In this document: in pieces, positions 54,316-63,866 of the stretch
How positions within the stretch are numbered: the first letter of the stretch is position 1
How the letters are laid out: each line of letters opens with the position of its first letter
Assembly (NCBI RefSeq): GCF_011758765.1
Contig: NZ_JAANOU010000001.1
Coordinates: 558,001 to 622,000, forward strand
Length of the DNA: 64,000 nt
Direction: 5' to 3'
DNA from: Amycolatopsis viridis
GTDB lineage: Bacteria; Actinomycetota; Actinomycetes; Mycobacteriales; Pseudonocardiaceae
Position numbers and translations under genes: made by a program
The notes under the pieces: generated by a model
Told to the model about the DNA's origin: nothing
The model's database searches: none
The model's input: the letters and a program-made list of their open reading frames with translations, nothing else

Positions 54316-55146
54316 ATGCCCATGACGTGCAGCTCGCGCGCGCAGATGGAATCCGCGCGCCGCGGCCGGCTCCCGGTCCGGCTCCTCGCCGTGGCCGGAG
54401 TTTCGACCCTGGCTCTGCTCACCGGAGCGTGCTCCGGCGGCGACAACGGCGACGTGAAGCCCGCCGCGGTGAGCCAGGAAGACCTGACCCAGCTGCCGGA
54501 GGCGACGACGTTCGCCACGGTGGCCAACGCCCCGCTCGACCCGCAGCCGACCGGCGGCGCGACGTCGGGCAAGGTGGTCCACCCGAAGGCCGACATCGTC
54601 GTGTACGACGGTGTCGGTGGCAAGGCGATCGCGAAACTGCCGTCGATCCAGATGGGATCGCCGACGTGGGTGCCGGTGGTTTCGGAGCAGGGCGAGTGGG
54701 CGCAGGTGCTGCTGCCGACCCGGCCCAACGCCGCCTCCGGCTGGATCCACCTCAGCAACGACGCCACCGAGACCGCGCAGAACGACTACGCGATCAACGT
54801 GAACCGTGCCGCCTTCACCCTGGAAATCCTGCAGGGCGGCAAGTCGATCGGGAAGTGGACGATCGGCACCGGCAAGCCCGAACACCCGACCCCGGCGGGG
54901 CGTGCTTACATCATCGCCTCGATCGAGGAAACGAAGAACACCTACAGCCCGATCGTCCTGCCGCTGAGCTACCACTCGGATTCGCTGGAAACCTTCGGCG
55001 GCGGCCCGGGCACGGTGGGCCTGCACACCTGGCGGGACAACAGCTTCTCCGGCCAGGCGAACAGCGACGGCTGCATCCGGGTCCCCTCGGAAGCGCTGAC
55101 CGAGCTCGTCAAACTGCCGCTCGGCACGATCGTGAACATCACGTGA
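54316..55146 (+). CDS. Lipoprotein L,D-transpeptidase (YkuD domain)
   Basis: The 276-residue protein has a twin-arginine-free signal with a lipobox (LTGAC), a linker, an SH3-like/Ig-like domain (about 60-150), and a YkuD catalytic domain with the motif HTWRDNSFSG...SDGCIRV, which holds the catalytic Cys, His and Arg. It makes 3-3 cross-links between peptidoglycan stems and may attach proteins. ATG 54316 has AAGGA about 8 bp upstream; GTG 54310 and ATG 54322 are alternatives. The long upstream spacer has two palindromes. Confidence 0.92.
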   Translation: MPMTCSSRAQMESARRGRLPVRLLAVAGVSTLALLTGACSGGDNGDVKPAAVSQEDLTQLPEATTFATVANAPLDPQPTGGATSGKVVHPKADIVVYDGVGGKAIAKLPSIQMGSPTWVPVVSEQGEWAQVLLPTRPNAASGWIHLSNDATETAQNDYAINVNRAAFTLEILQGGKSIGKWTIGTGKPEHPTPAGRAYIIASIEETKNTYSPIVLPLSYHSDSLETFGGGPGTVGLHTWRDNSFSGQANSDGCIRVPSEALTELVKLPLGTIVNIT

Positions 55147-55247
55147 CGCACTGAGCTTCTTCACTCTTCCCGCCGGCGGGCAGATGCACCATGGGGAGCC
55201 CGCCGGCGGATCATTTCCGCATTTCCCATTTCACGAAAGGTAATTCC

Positions 55248-56048
55248 TTGTCCACAAAGAAGGCTGTGGCCGGCGGCGTCGGTCTGCTCGCGACCGCGCT
55301 GGCCACTTCGGTTCTGCTCGCGCCGGCCGCCGGGGCGACCGCGCCCACCACGACCACCTCGGCCAACGAGACCGGCGTCAACTCCGCTTACGCGATCGCC
55401 GCCAAGGGTCTGCTCGGCGCCGACAAGAGCCCGTACGTCACCGACGCCGAGGGCTTCTCGCAGGAGTCGCTCGCCAAGCTGGACGTGCCGGGCCTGGCGC
55501 ACGTCCGCCTGCTCAACGCCGCCGCCGGTGCCGGCCGGGCGCGCGCCAGCGTCGCCGACGTGAACATCGGCCTCGGCCTCGGCCGGCCGCTGCTGACCGC
55601 TTCCGCGATCGAGGCGACCTGCAAGGACGGCAAGGGCAGCTCCTCGCTGGCCAAGGCTCGGCTGGGTGACGCCACCCTGGACGTCGCCGCGCCGGCGAAC
55701 ACCACCGTCGCCGTGCCGGGCGTGCTCTCGGTCGTGCTGAACAAGCAGGTCAAGCACGACGACGGCTCGATCACCGTCACCGCCATCTCCGTCAAGATCG
55801 ACAACGTGCAGACGCTCGACCTCGCGTCGGTCACCTGCGTGCCGGGCGACGACCACGACGGTGGCAAGCCGACCACGTCGCCGGGCAAGCCGACCAGCTC
55901 GAAGCCGAGCACCAGCGGCCACGCCCCGACGTCGACGAAGACCAGCTCCGGCGGCGGCGCCGGTGCCGGCGCGGGCGACAAGCCGGACGCCAACGGCAAG
56001 GCGCCGCGGCCGACCCCGGTGAAGGCCCACCTGGACGTGACCGGCTGA
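55248..56048 (+). CDS. Secreted protein, choice-of-anchor-P-like
   Basis: The 266-residue protein has a signal peptide (about 1-30, AGATAPTT cleavage-like), a beta-rich domain (SAYAIAAKGLLGADKSPYVTDAEGF ... ASAIEATCKDGKG ... VSVKIDNVQTLDLASVTC) resembling choice-of-anchor P family proteins, and a Thr/Ser/Pro/Gly-rich C-terminal tail. Two Cys residues in the domain may form a disulfide. TTG start with GAAAGG upstream. A strong bidirectional hairpin with T run follows. It probably lies in the same transcript as the Ldt gene; function unknown. Confidence 0.7.
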   Translation: MSTKKAVAGGVGLLATALATSVLLAPAAGATAPTTTTSANETGVNSAYAIAAKGLLGADKSPYVTDAEGFSQESLAKLDVPGLAHVRLLNAAAGAGRARASVADVNIGLGLGRPLLTASAIEATCKDGKGSSSLAKARLGDATLDVAAPANTTVAVPGVLSVVLNKQVKHDDGSITVTAISVKIDNVQTLDLASVTCVPGDDHDGGKPTTSPGKPTSSKPSTSGHAPTSTKTSSGGGAGAGAGDKPDANGKAPRPTPVKAHLDVTG

Positions 56049-56073
56049 TCCGGTCGTCCTCGGGTTCCCCATG

Positions 56074-56113
56074 AAAAGGGGCCTGCACCCACTGCGGGTG
56101 CAGGCCCCTTTTT
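56074..56113. terminator. Bidirectional rho-independent terminator
   Basis: 17-bp arms (56074-56090 with 56096-56112) enclose a 5-nt loop. TTTTT follows on the plus strand and AAAA precedes the stem, giving TTTT on the minus strand. It separates the plus-strand secreted-protein gene from the minus-strand acs. Confidence 0.92.
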
Positions 56114-56119
56114 CCGTGT

Positions 56120-58090
56120 TCAGTCCTCCGACTTGCCCGACTTCAGGCCACTGGAGATGAGTTCCATGACGCTGGAGTCGGCGAGGGTGGTGACGTCGCC
56201 GATCTGGCGGTTCTCCGCCACGTCACGCAGGAGGCGGCGCATGATCTTGCCCGAGCGGGTCTTGGGCAGTTCGGGCACGACCATGATCTGCCGCGGCTTG
56301 GCGATCGGGCCGATCTCCTTGGCCACGTGGTTGCGCAGCTCCTGCACGGCCTCCTCGCCGCCCTCGGCCGCGGAACCGCGCAGGATCACGAACGCGACGA
56401 TGCCCTGTCCGGTCGTCGGGTCGGTCGCGCCGACCACCGCGGCCTCGGCCACGGTCGGGTGCGAGACCAGTGCGGACTCGACCTCGGTGGTGGAGATGCG
56501 GTGGCCCGACACGTTCATCACGTCGTCGACCCGGCCCAGCAGCCAGATGTCGCCGTCGTTGTCGTACTTGGCGCCGTCACCGGCGAAGTAGTAACCCTGG
56601 TCGGCGAAGCGGGACCAGTAGGTGTCGCGGTAGCGTTCCTCGTCACCCCAGATTCCGCGCAGCATCGACGGCCACGGCTTGTCCAGCACCAGGTAACCGC
56701 CGCCGCCCTTGCCGACCTCGGTGCCGCTGTCGTCCACGACCTTCGCCGAGATGCCGGGCAGCGGACGCTGCGCCGACCCGGGCTTGGCCGCGGTGACACC
56801 CGGCAGCGGCGAGATCATGATCGAACCGGTCTCCGTCTGCCACCAGGTGTCGACCACCGGTGTCTTGCCGGCACCGATGTTGTCGCGGTACCACATCCAC
56901 GCCTCGGGGTTGATCGGCTCACCCACGCTGCCCAGGACCCGCAAGCTGGACAGGTCGTACTCGGCGGGGATGTTCTCGCCCCACTTCATGAACGTGCGGA
57001 TCAGCGTGGGGGCGGTGTAGTAGATGGAAACCTTGTTGTTCTGGATGATCTCCCAGTGCCGGCCCTCGTGCGGGGTGTTCGGGGTCCCCTCGTAGACGAC
57101 CTGGGTGGCGCGGTTGGCCAGCGGCCCGTAGACGATGTAGGAGTGCCCGGTGACCCAGCCGATGTCGGCGGTGCACCAGTAGATGTCCTCGCCCGGCTTG
57201 TGGTCGAAGACGATGTGGTGGGTGTAGGCGGTCTGCGTGAGGTAGCCGCCGGAGGTGTGCAGAATGCCCTTGGGCTTCCCGGTGGTGCCGCTGGTGTAGA
57301 GGATGAACAGCGGGTGCTCCGAGTCGAACGCCTCGGGTGTGTGCTCGGCCGACTGACTGTCGACCAGCTCGTGCCACCACAGGTCGCGGCCCTCGCGCAT
57401 GGGGACGTCGTCGCCGGTGCGGCGCACGACGATGACCTTCTCGACCGACGGGGCGCCGTCGAGGGCCTCGTCGACGTTCGTCTTCATCGGGGCGGCCTTG
57501 CCACGTCGGTACTGGCCGTCGGAGGTGATCACGACCTTGGCTTCGGCGTCGTCGACGCGGGAGCGCAGCGCGGCGGGGGAGAAACCGCCGAACACGACCG
57601 AGTGCAACGCGCCGAGCCGGGCGCAGGCCAGCATCGCCACGATCGCTTCGGGGATCATCGGGAGCTGGATCGCCACCCGGTCACCCGAGCCCACCCCCAG
57701 CGAGATCAGGGCGTTGGCGGCCTTGGACACCTCGTCCTTGAGCTGGGCGTAGGTGATGTCGCGGGTATCGCCGGGCTCACCGATCCAGTGGATCGCGACC
57801 TGGTCCCCGTGCCCGGCCTCCACGTGCCGGTCCACGCAGTTGTAGGCGACGTTCAGCTTGCCGCCGACGAACCACTTCGCGACCGGGGCGTCCGACCAGT
57901 CCAGCACCTGCGACCACTTCGTGTCCCAGTGCAACCGCTCCGCCTGCTCGGCCCAGAACGCTTCCCGGTCCGCGTCTGCCTTCTCGTACCAATCGGCCTT
58001 CGCGTTGGCCTGCGCCGCGAACTCCTCGGTGGGCGGGAACGTCCGGTTCTCGGTGAGCAGGTTGTCCAGCGCGGGGGACTGCTCTGTCAT
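56120..58090 (-). CDS. acs: Acetyl-CoA synthetase
   Basis: The 656-residue AMP-forming enzyme makes acetyl-CoA from acetate and ATP through acetyl-AMP. It has the P-loop [11 protein letters not shown], the WWQTETG motif A5, the YFAGDGA and VSGHRIST hinge region, and the C-terminal [11 protein letters not shown] with the lysine that is reversibly acetylated. ATG 58090. It matches Rv3667 and closes the conserved cluster. Confidence 0.97.
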   Translation of the reverse strand: MTEQSPALDNLLTENRTFPPTEEFAAQANAKADWYEKADADREAFWAEQAERLHWDTKWSQVLDWSDAPVAKWFVGGKLNVAYNCVDRHVEAGHGDQVAIHWIGEPGDTRDITYAQLKDEVSKAANALISLGVGSGDRVAIQLPMIPEAIVAMLACARLGALHSVVFGGFSPAALRSRVDDAEAKVVITSDGQYRRGKAAPMKTNVDEALDGAPSVEKVIVVRRTGDDVPMREGRDLWWHELVDSQSAEHTPEAFDSEHPLFILYTSGTTGKPKGILHTSGGYLTQTAYTHHIVFDHKPGEDIYWCTADIGWVTGHSYIVYGPLANRATQVVYEGTPNTPHEGRHWEIIQNNKVSIYYTAPTLIRTFMKWGENIPAEYDLSSLRVLGSVGEPINPEAWMWYRDNIGAGKTPVVDTWWQTETGSIMISPLPGVTAAKPGSAQRPLPGISAKVVDDSGTEVGKGGGGYLVLDKPWPSMLRGIWGDEERYRDTYWSRFADQGYYFAGDGAKYDNDGDIWLLGRVDDVMNVSGHRISTTEVESALVSHPTVAEAAVVGATDPTTGQGIVAFVILRGSAAEGGEEAVQELRNHVAKEIGPIAKPRQIMVVPELPKTRSGKIMRRLLRDVAENRQIGDVTTLADSSVMELISSGLKSGKSED

Positions 58091-58200
58091 GGTGCACGGC
58101 CTCCTGAAGTCACTCATCTCTGGCTGACGCCGGATGCACGGTAGCGACGTTAGCCCTCGCAATGAAAGACCGCAGCTCTTCACCTTCGGTGCCGTGTTGG

Positions 58201-58779
58201 TCACCGCACGCGATCGAGCAGTTTCTGCTGTGTCGCGGGCCACTCCTCGGCCAGAAGGGAGTAGACGACGGTGTCCCGGAGGCTCCCGTCCGGGCGAATC
58301 CGGTGGGCGCGCAGGACCCCTTCCCGGGCGGCGCCGAGCCGTTCGATCGCCCGCTGTGACCGCTCGTTGCCGTGATCGGTGTGCCAGGTGACCCGCACCG
58401 CGCCCAGGACGTCGAAGGCGCGCTCCAGCAGGAGCAGCTTGGCCTCGGTGTTGATCGCGCTGCGCTGCCACGGCGCGCCGATCCAGGTGTAGCCGATGGC
58501 GAGGCCGCGGTGGCGCGGGTCGATCTCGTAATAGGAGGTGGTGCCGGCGACCCGGCCGCCGGCGACGTCGATCTGGGCCCATGCGGCACGGGTGGGGTCG
58601 GCGAGGATGTCGTCGATCATCGCCCGGGTGGCGTCGGGGGTGGCGGGCCGGCGGAGGCTGAGCCACCGCCACACCTCCGGATCGCGGCCCGCCTCGTGCA
58701 GGCCGTCGGCGTGCTCCTGGCTGAGTGGTTCGAGGATGACGTGCTTGCCGCGCAGGACGGGCCGGTCGTGCCAGGACAT
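58201..58779 (-). CDS. GNAT-family N-acetyltransferase
   Basis: The 192-residue protein has the N-terminal [18 protein letters not shown], motif A with [27 protein letters not shown] and the [18 protein letters not shown] segment of the RimJ/RimL-type acetyltransferase group. It may acetylate a ribosomal or metabolic amine; target unknown. It is upstream of acs in the same direction with a 110-bp gap and divergent from the phosphoribosyltransferase gene. Confidence 0.85.
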   Translation of the reverse strand: MSWHDRPVLRGKHVILEPLSQEHADGLHEAGRDPEVWRWLSLRRPATPDATRAMIDDILADPTRAAWAQIDVAGGRVAGTTSYYEIDPRHRGLAIGYTWIGAPWQRSAINTEAKLLLLERAFDVLGAVRVTWHTDHGNERSQRAIERLGAAREGVLRAHRIRPDGSLRDTVVYSLLAEEWPATQQKLLDRVR

Positions 58780-58891
58780 GTCCTTGACGGTAGAGGCCGC
58801 GGTGGACCGGGAGCATATCCAGTTCCAGCTTGGTTTCAAGGTCCACTTCGCCGCCTCATATGCTCGCGGGTACGCGGCGAAGGAGGTCGGA

Positions 58892-59386
58892 GTGGCTGAG
58901 CGGGAAGAGCTCACCTGGCAGTTGTTCGGTTCGGCCAGCCGGGAGCTCGCCCAGCAGGTCGCGGACAGCGGGTACGAACCGGACGTGATCCTGTCCATCG
59001 CCCGTGGCGGGCTGTTCGTCGCGGGGGCGCTCGGCTACGCCCTGGACGTGAAGAACCTGCACGTCATGAACGTGGAGTTCTACACCGGCGTCGGCGAGCG
59101 GCTGGAGCTGCCGGTGATGCTGCCGCCGGTCCCCAACGCGGTCGACCTGACCGGCGCGAAGGTCCTGATCGCCGACGACGTCGCGGACACCGGTGCGACG
59201 CTGAAGCTGGTGCGCGACTTCTGCGCCAGCCACGTCGCCGACGTCCGCTGCGCGGTCGTGTACGAAAAGCCGTGGTCCGAGGTCAAGTGTGAGTACGTGT
59301 GGCGCCGGACCGACCGGTGGATCAACTTCGCCTGGTCGACGGAACCGCCGGTCGTCCACCGGAAGGGCCAGGTGCTGGACGCATGA
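58892..59386 (+). CDS. Phosphoribosyltransferase-family protein
   Basis: The 164-residue protein has the PRPP-binding motif VLIADDVADTGATL and a type I PRTase fold (SIARGGLFVAGALGYALDV with a conserved cis-peptide loop), most like xanthine/hypoxanthine-guanine PRTases. GTG 58892 has AAGGAGG upstream. Its TGA overlaps the next gene's ATG (ATGA), so the two are translated together. Substrate (xanthine, guanine, hypoxanthine or none) is not resolved. Confidence 0.85.
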   Translation: MAEREELTWQLFGSASRELAQQVADSGYEPDVILSIARGGLFVAGALGYALDVKNLHVMNVEFYTGVGERLELPVMLPPVPNAVDLTGAKVLIADDVADTGATLKLVRDFCASHVADVRCAVVYEKPWSEVKCEYVWRRTDRWINFAWSTEPPVVHRKGQVLDA

Positions 59387-60108
59387 GTGACCCACTGGCG
59401 CCGCTCCTCGAACTGGACGGCGTGGCCGACGCGGCCAAGAAGGCGCAGGACGCGGTCTTCGCCGTCCACCGACTCCCGGCGAACTTGCGCGGCGGCTCCG
59501 CCACCGCTGCCGAAGCATCGGTGCGCGCGGCGCGGGCATCGGCCGCGCTGGACGGCGCCGACCCGGAAATCCCGGCCGACGCCGAGGTGAGGGACCCGGT
59601 CCTGGCCGGCGCCTTGCGGGTCGCGGAAGCGAGCGAGTCGCTGCTCCCCACCTGGCGCCGCGCTCCCCGGCAGGCGCTGGCGCGGATGCACGTGCTGGCG
59701 GCCGCGGACCTCGTCACCGACCAGGACACGCTGGGCCGTCCGGGGCCGGCGGCCGGTGCCCGCCTCGACCTGCTGACGCAGCTGGTCACCGGCGCGACAG
59801 CGGCGCCGGGCCCGGTGCTGACCGCCGTCGTGCACGGCGAGCTGCTGGCCCTGAAACCGTTCGGCACCGCGGACGGCGTCCTGGCGCGAGCGGCCGCTCG
59901 CCTGACCATGACTGCGGCCGGCGTCGACCCGAAGGGCCTGAGCGTTCCCGAGGTGGCTTTCCTCCGCCGGGCATCGCGTTACCAGGAGGCGGCGGCGGCC
60001 TTCGCCACCGGAACCCCCGACGGGGTGCGTGAATGGCTGCTGTTCAGCTGCGAAGCACTCGAAGCGGGTGCGCGGGAAGCCAGAAGCATCGCCGACGCCG
60101 CCGGGTGA
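59383..60108 (+). CDS. Degenerate Fic-domain-like protein, unknown function
   Basis: The 241-residue all-alpha protein has the segment LLALKPFGTADGVLAR at the place of the Fic motif HPFxDGNGRxxR: the PF and final Arg remain but the catalytic His is replaced (LK) and GNGR reads ADGV. AMP transfer is therefore unlikely. Similar actinobacterial proteins, often labelled oxidoreductase, are found near acs in Streptomyces. It is coupled by ATGA to the phosphoribosyltransferase gene, which may be its partner. Confidence 0.65.
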   Translation: MSDPLAPLLELDGVADAAKKAQDAVFAVHRLPANLRGGSATAAEASVRAARASAALDGADPEIPADAEVRDPVLAGALRVAEASESLLPTWRRAPRQALARMHVLAAADLVTDQDTLGRPGPAAGARLDLLTQLVTGATAAPGPVLTAVVHGELLALKPFGTADGVLARAAARLTMTAAGVDPKGLSVPEVAFLRRASRYQEAAAAFATGTPDGVREWLLFSCEALEAGAREARSIADAAG

Positions 60109-60196
60109 CCGCCGCGCTACCCGTCTTCGAGTACTGGCGGGTGCATGCCGTCCCCAGCCGGCCGGTCTTGTCGTTGCCGGGTGCGGTGCCCCGGCC

Positions 60197-61147
60197 TCAG
60201 CTCGTCGCGCAGGCGAGCAGTGCCTCCCGCACGTGCCCACCGTTCGCGGCCAGCATTTCGGCGGCCGTCGCGGAGTCCACTCCGGACAGCAGGTGCACCA
60301 GCGCGACCTTCAGGTCACCGTCGGCCTCCGCGAGCGCGTGGGCGGCCTCCTGCTCGTCCGCACCGGTCGCTTCGGAGAGGATCCGCAGCGTGCGGCCGCG
60401 CAGCTTCGCGTTCGTCGCCCGGAGGCTCACCATCAGGTTCGAGTAGGTCCGGCCCAGCTTGATCATCGTCGCGGTGGAGAACGCGGTCAGCAGGATCTTC
60501 TGCGCCGAGCCGGCCTTCATCCGCGTCGACCCCGCGATGACCTCCGGTCCGGTGTCCACGGCGATGAACACGTCGACCCCGGCCGGCCGCGCCAACCGCG
60601 GGTTGCCGGACACCAGACCGGTCTTCGCGCCGAGCCGGCCGGCCTCCTGCAGCGCACCGAGAACGAACGGTGTGCGCCCGGAGGCGGTCAGCCCCAGCAC
60701 GAAATCGCCTGCCCGCACCGAAGCCGACATCTCCGCGCCACCGGCGGTCGCGTCGTCCTCGGCGTTCTCGACCGCTTCGCGCAACGCCCGGTCACCGCCC
60801 GCGTGGTGTGCGACGAACCAGTCCGCCGGCACGTTGTACGTCGGCACGAGCTCGGCGGCGTCCAGTGTGGCGAGGCGACCGGAGGTGCCCGCACCGACGT
60901 AGTGCACCCGATGGCCGGTGCTCAGCGCCGCCACCGCGTGGTCCACCGCGTCCGCCAGTTCCGGCAGCACCTTGGCGACCGCGTCGGGGACCCGGCGATC
61001 CTCGTCGTTGATCAGGGTCAGGATGCCCAGCGTCGGCATCCGGTCGATCTCCGTCGTGCGGGGATTGCGCTGCTCGGTCGGAGAATCGACGTGGACCACC
61101 TGACTCGGCACCGTCACCATGCGTCTCACCGTTTCCTTCGTGCTCAC
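60197..61147 (-). CDS. murQ: N-acetylmuramic acid 6-phosphate etherase
   Basis: The protein of about 316 residues cleaves the lactyl ether of MurNAc-6-phosphate to GlcNAc-6-phosphate, a peptidoglycan-recycling step. It has the MurQ N-terminus (TEQRNPRTTEIDRMPTLGIL), an SIS domain with GAGTSGRLATLDAAELVPTY, a central VSGNP motif and GSTRMKAGSAQK, and a C-terminal helical UBA-like domain. GTG 61147 overlaps the regulator stop in GTGA, favouring this start; ATG 61120 is an alternative. Confidence 0.95.
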   Translation of the reverse strand: MSTKETVRRMVTVPSQVVHVDSPTEQRNPRTTEIDRMPTLGILTLINDEDRRVPDAVAKVLPELADAVDHAVAALSTGHRVHYVGAGTSGRLATLDAAELVPTYNVPADWFVAHHAGGDRALREAVENAEDDATAGGAEMSASVRAGDFVLGLTASGRTPFVLGALQEAGRLGAKTGLVSGNPRLARPAGVDVFIAVDTGPEVIAGSTRMKAGSAQKILLTAFSTATMIKLGRTYSNLMVSLRATNAKLRGRTLRILSEATGADEQEAAHALAEADGDLKVALVHLLSGVDSATAAEMLAANGGHVREALLACATS

Positions 61148-62136
61148 TTTCCGGTCTCTCGCGGCCGCCTCCGGCCGTCCGGCCGCACGCCGAGGCGGTG
61201 CCCGCCGACGGCGTCCCGCGTCGCTTCCAGCGCCGCGGATGCGCTCTCCATGTGGCGCTGGGCCACGCCGATGAACAGGCAGTCGATGACCGTGAGCTGG
61301 GCGATCCTGCTCGCGGTCGCGCCCGACCGGAACGTCGTCTCGCGCGCGGCGGTGGTCAGGACGTGGTCGGCGACCTCGGTGATCGGCGAGCGCGGGAAGT
61401 TCGTCAGCGCCACCGTGGTCGCGCCGTGCTCGCGCGCCACCCGCAGAGCTTCGACGGTGTCGGTCGTCGCACCGGTGTGCGAGACGCCGATCGCGACGTC
61501 ACCGGCGCCGAGCACCGCTGCCGAGGTCAGCATGATGTGGGTGTCCGACCACGCGAAGCACACGCGGCCGATGCGGTGCAGCTTCTGCTGCAGATCCGCG
61601 GCGACGAACGCGCTCGCCCCGACGCCGTAGACGTCGGTGCGGCCGGCGTTGGCGAGCAGGTCGATGACATGCTGCAGGGTCACGATGTCGAGCTGGTCGG
61701 CGGTCTCCTCCACGGCCCGTGCATCGGCGAAGCTGACCTTGCCCACCACGGCGGCCAGGTCGTCGTCGACCGCGATCTCGCCACCGATGTTGCGGGACGA
61801 GCGCGCCTCGGACCGGGCGGTGTCCGCGGCCAGCGCGATCCGCAGCTGGGGATACCCGCCCACGCCCACGGCCTTGCAGAACCGGGTGACCGTGGTCTCG
61901 CTGGTGTTCGCGGCGAGGGCGACCTCGGTGATGCTGCGGCGCGCTACTGCGGATGGGTCCTCGAGGACCACTTTGGCTACGCGCTGTTCCGCCCGCGCCA
62001 AACCGGGCAAGAGTGATCGAATCCGGACGAGCGGGCTGGTTTCGGTCTCCCGCGCGGCTGATCCGATCTCGTTCGGTGCCTGCGCGGTCACGGAATCGGG
62101 TTCCGATTCCGTGAGAAACTTACCAACTGTAGGCAT
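61144..62136 (-). CDS. RpiR-family regulator (MurR-like)
   Basis: The 330-residue protein has an N-terminal HTH_6 domain (ALAANTSETTVTRFCKAVGVGGYPQLRIALA) and a SIS domain (VYGVGASAFVAADLQQKLHRIG, IGVSHTGATTDTVEALRVAREHGA) that binds a phosphosugar, probably MurNAc-6-phosphate as for MurR. It is upstream of and coupled to murQ by GTGA. ATG 62136 is the most likely start. Confidence 0.88.
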   Translation of the reverse strand: MPTVGKFLTESEPDSVTAQAPNEIGSAARETETSPLVRIRSLLPGLARAEQRVAKVVLEDPSAVARRSITEVALAANTSETTVTRFCKAVGVGGYPQLRIALAADTARSEARSSRNIGGEIAVDDDLAAVVGKVSFADARAVEETADQLDIVTLQHVIDLLANAGRTDVYGVGASAFVAADLQQKLHRIGRVCFAWSDTHIMLTSAAVLGAGDVAIGVSHTGATTDTVEALRVAREHGATTVALTNFPRSPITEVADHVLTTAARETTFRSGATASRIAQLTVIDCLFIGVAQRHMESASAALEATRDAVGGHRLGVRPDGRRRPRETGK

Positions 62137-62241
62137 TTGAGACAAGGTTACCCACATCCTTAGGGATGATCGCAACTCGTGCGCCCCTGCACGTCCGAGC
62201 TGCGGTGACTCAGTTGCCCGGAAAGTCGCCAACCACGTCCG

Positions 62242-62269
62242 AGTTGTTAACGTCATGAAGTTAACGACT
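62242..62269 (-). promoter_or_regulatory. Inverted repeat upstream of the murR-like gene
   Basis: 10-bp arms AGTTGTTAAC (62242-62251) and GTTAACGACT (62260-62269), matching at 9 of 10 positions, are spaced 8 bp and lie about 105 bp upstream of the regulator ATG. They are candidates for an RpiR operator. The spacer 62137-62564 holds no gene. Confidence 0.4.
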
Positions 62270-62564
62270 TGGCAACTTACTGCGGTTCCCGAAACGGCCG
62301 TCGATCCTGGGTGGCGCGCGTTCGCCGCCCACTGTTAGGGACGGGCGAGCGCCAAAGGTATGACGCGCGTGGGCACATTTCCCGGCGCCGATGGAGCAGC
62401 GAGGCGGTAGCGCTGCGTGACGAACCACCGCGTCCGGAATTCAACGCGGTGTCGTTCGTGCTGGTTACTCGCCGACCGGGATGCGCGCCACGCCGGCCCC
62501 GACGGCAGGGCCGGGACGGAAGCTCACCTGAACGGCCGCGGGTAATTCGGCCCGCAGGTGTGGG

Positions 62565-63866
62565 CTACATCGCGTCGGCCAGCGCGGTCGACCAGGTCTC
62601 TCGCGCGGCGTTGATCGAGCCCCAGTTCCGGGTCGGGTGCACGCGGTTGGTGAGCAGGATCGCAAACGACCGTGACACCGGGTCGATGACCAGTGACGTG
62701 CCCGTGAACCCGGTGTGCCCGGCGGTCGCGGGCGAGGACAGCCCGCCCATGTAGAACCGCTGGTTCAGTTCGAAGCCGAGACCGTGTGCGTGACCGGGAA
62801 ACGCCTGGTTGTAGTCGGTGAGCATGTCCCGCACGGTCCCCGGACGCAGGATCCGCGCGCCGCGGTAGGTACCGCCGTTGAGGATCGTCTGCGCCAGCAC
62901 CGCCATGTCCCGTGCCGTCGAGAAGATGCCTGCGTGGCCGGACACGCCGCCGAGCGCCCACGCGTTCTCGTCGTGCACCTGACCGCGGACCATCCCGCGC
63001 GGGGGATCCGCCTCGAACTCGGTGGCTGCGATCCGGCTGAGCTCGCTCGCGGGCGGGTTGAACGTCGTATCGGTCATGCCGAGCGGCTGCGTGATCCGCT
63101 CCCGGACCACGGCGTCCAGGGACCGGCCGCTGATCCGCTCCACCAGGAAGCCGAGCGTCATCAGGTTGATGTCCGAGTACAGGTAGGCGGTGCCCGGCGG
63201 ATTCGTCAGTGGACTGTCGAGCACGGCTCGGCGGCGTGACGGGATGTCCGGATAGCCCTGCCACAGGGCCGGTCGCGGGTCGGCCTCGAGGCCGGAGGTG
63301 TGCGTGAGGAGCTGGCGCACGGTGACGTCTTGCTTGCCGTTCACCGCGAACTCGGGCAGGGCTTCCGCAACCGGCTCGTCCAGGGCGATCTTGCCGTCCT
63401 CGACCAGCTGCATCACGGCGAGCGAGGTGAACAGCTTCGTGATCGACGCCATGTCGAAGATCGTGTCCGGGCGCATGGGAACCTGCTGCTCCGGCGGCAG
63501 CTCGGTGCCCGCCGCGTCGGCGAACCGGAGTGCCCCGCCCGTCGCGATCTCGTCGATGATCACGCCGTCGTGTGCGAGCAGGCCGACGGCGCCGGAGAAG
63601 TGCGGATGTCCGGTCGCCGGGTCCGGCTTGGTCCAGTCGGTCAGGAAGCCGTCGGCGGCGCGCAGCGGCGCCGCGTCGAGCCCGGCGTCGGCGGGCGTGC
63701 CCGGGCGAAGCACCGTGTCGGGCGGTGCGAACTCGTAGTGCGGACGGTCGACCCGCCCGGTGTGGGCTTGTTCGTTGATGGTGGTGCTCGCTCCGGGAAT
63801 GGTCAGTGCGGATGCGGCCAGTACCACCGCGACCAGTAGTTTGCCCGCTCGCACGCCGGGCCTCAC
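62565..63866 (-). CDS. Beta-lactamase-fold serine hydrolase, AmiE (YbbE)-like
   Basis: The 433-residue protein has a signal-like N-terminal helix (KLLVAVVLAASALTIPG), then a class C beta-lactamase/D-aminopeptidase-like domain with SxxK in MASITKLF, the second catalytic Tyr in AYLYSDINL and the third motif HTGFTGTS (in place of KTG). In B. subtilis the YbbE/AmiE enzyme of this fold lies in the murQ-murR-namZ recycling locus and removes peptides from muropeptides. Its GTG overlaps the upstream gene stop (GTGA). Function inferred from context. Confidence 0.83.
   Translation of the reverse strand: MRPGVRAGKLLVAVVLAASALTIPGASTTINEQAHTGRVDRPHYEFAPPDTVLRPGTPADAGLDAAPLRAADGFLTDWTKPDPATGHPHFSGAVGLLAHDGVIIDEIATGGALRFADAAGTELPPEQQVPMRPDTIFDMASITKLFTSLAVMQLVEDGKIALDEPVAEALPEFAVNGKQDVTVRQLLTHTSGLEADPRPALWQGYPDIPSRRRAVLDSPLTNPPGTAYLYSDINLMTLGFLVERISGRSLDAVVRERITQPLGMTDTTFNPPASELSRIAATEFEADPPRGMVRGQVHDENAWALGGVSGHAGIFSTARDMAVLAQTILNGGTYRGARILRPGTVRDMLTDYNQAFPGHAHGLGFELNQRFYMGGLSSPATAGHTGFTGTSLVIDPVSRSFAILLTNRVHPTRNWGSINAARETWSTALADAM

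Noticed and set aside
62269-62564. Gene in the spacer between the AmiE-like and MurR-like genes
   Set aside because: Frames here are short, start poorly and run antisense into the AmiE-like gene; no motif seen.
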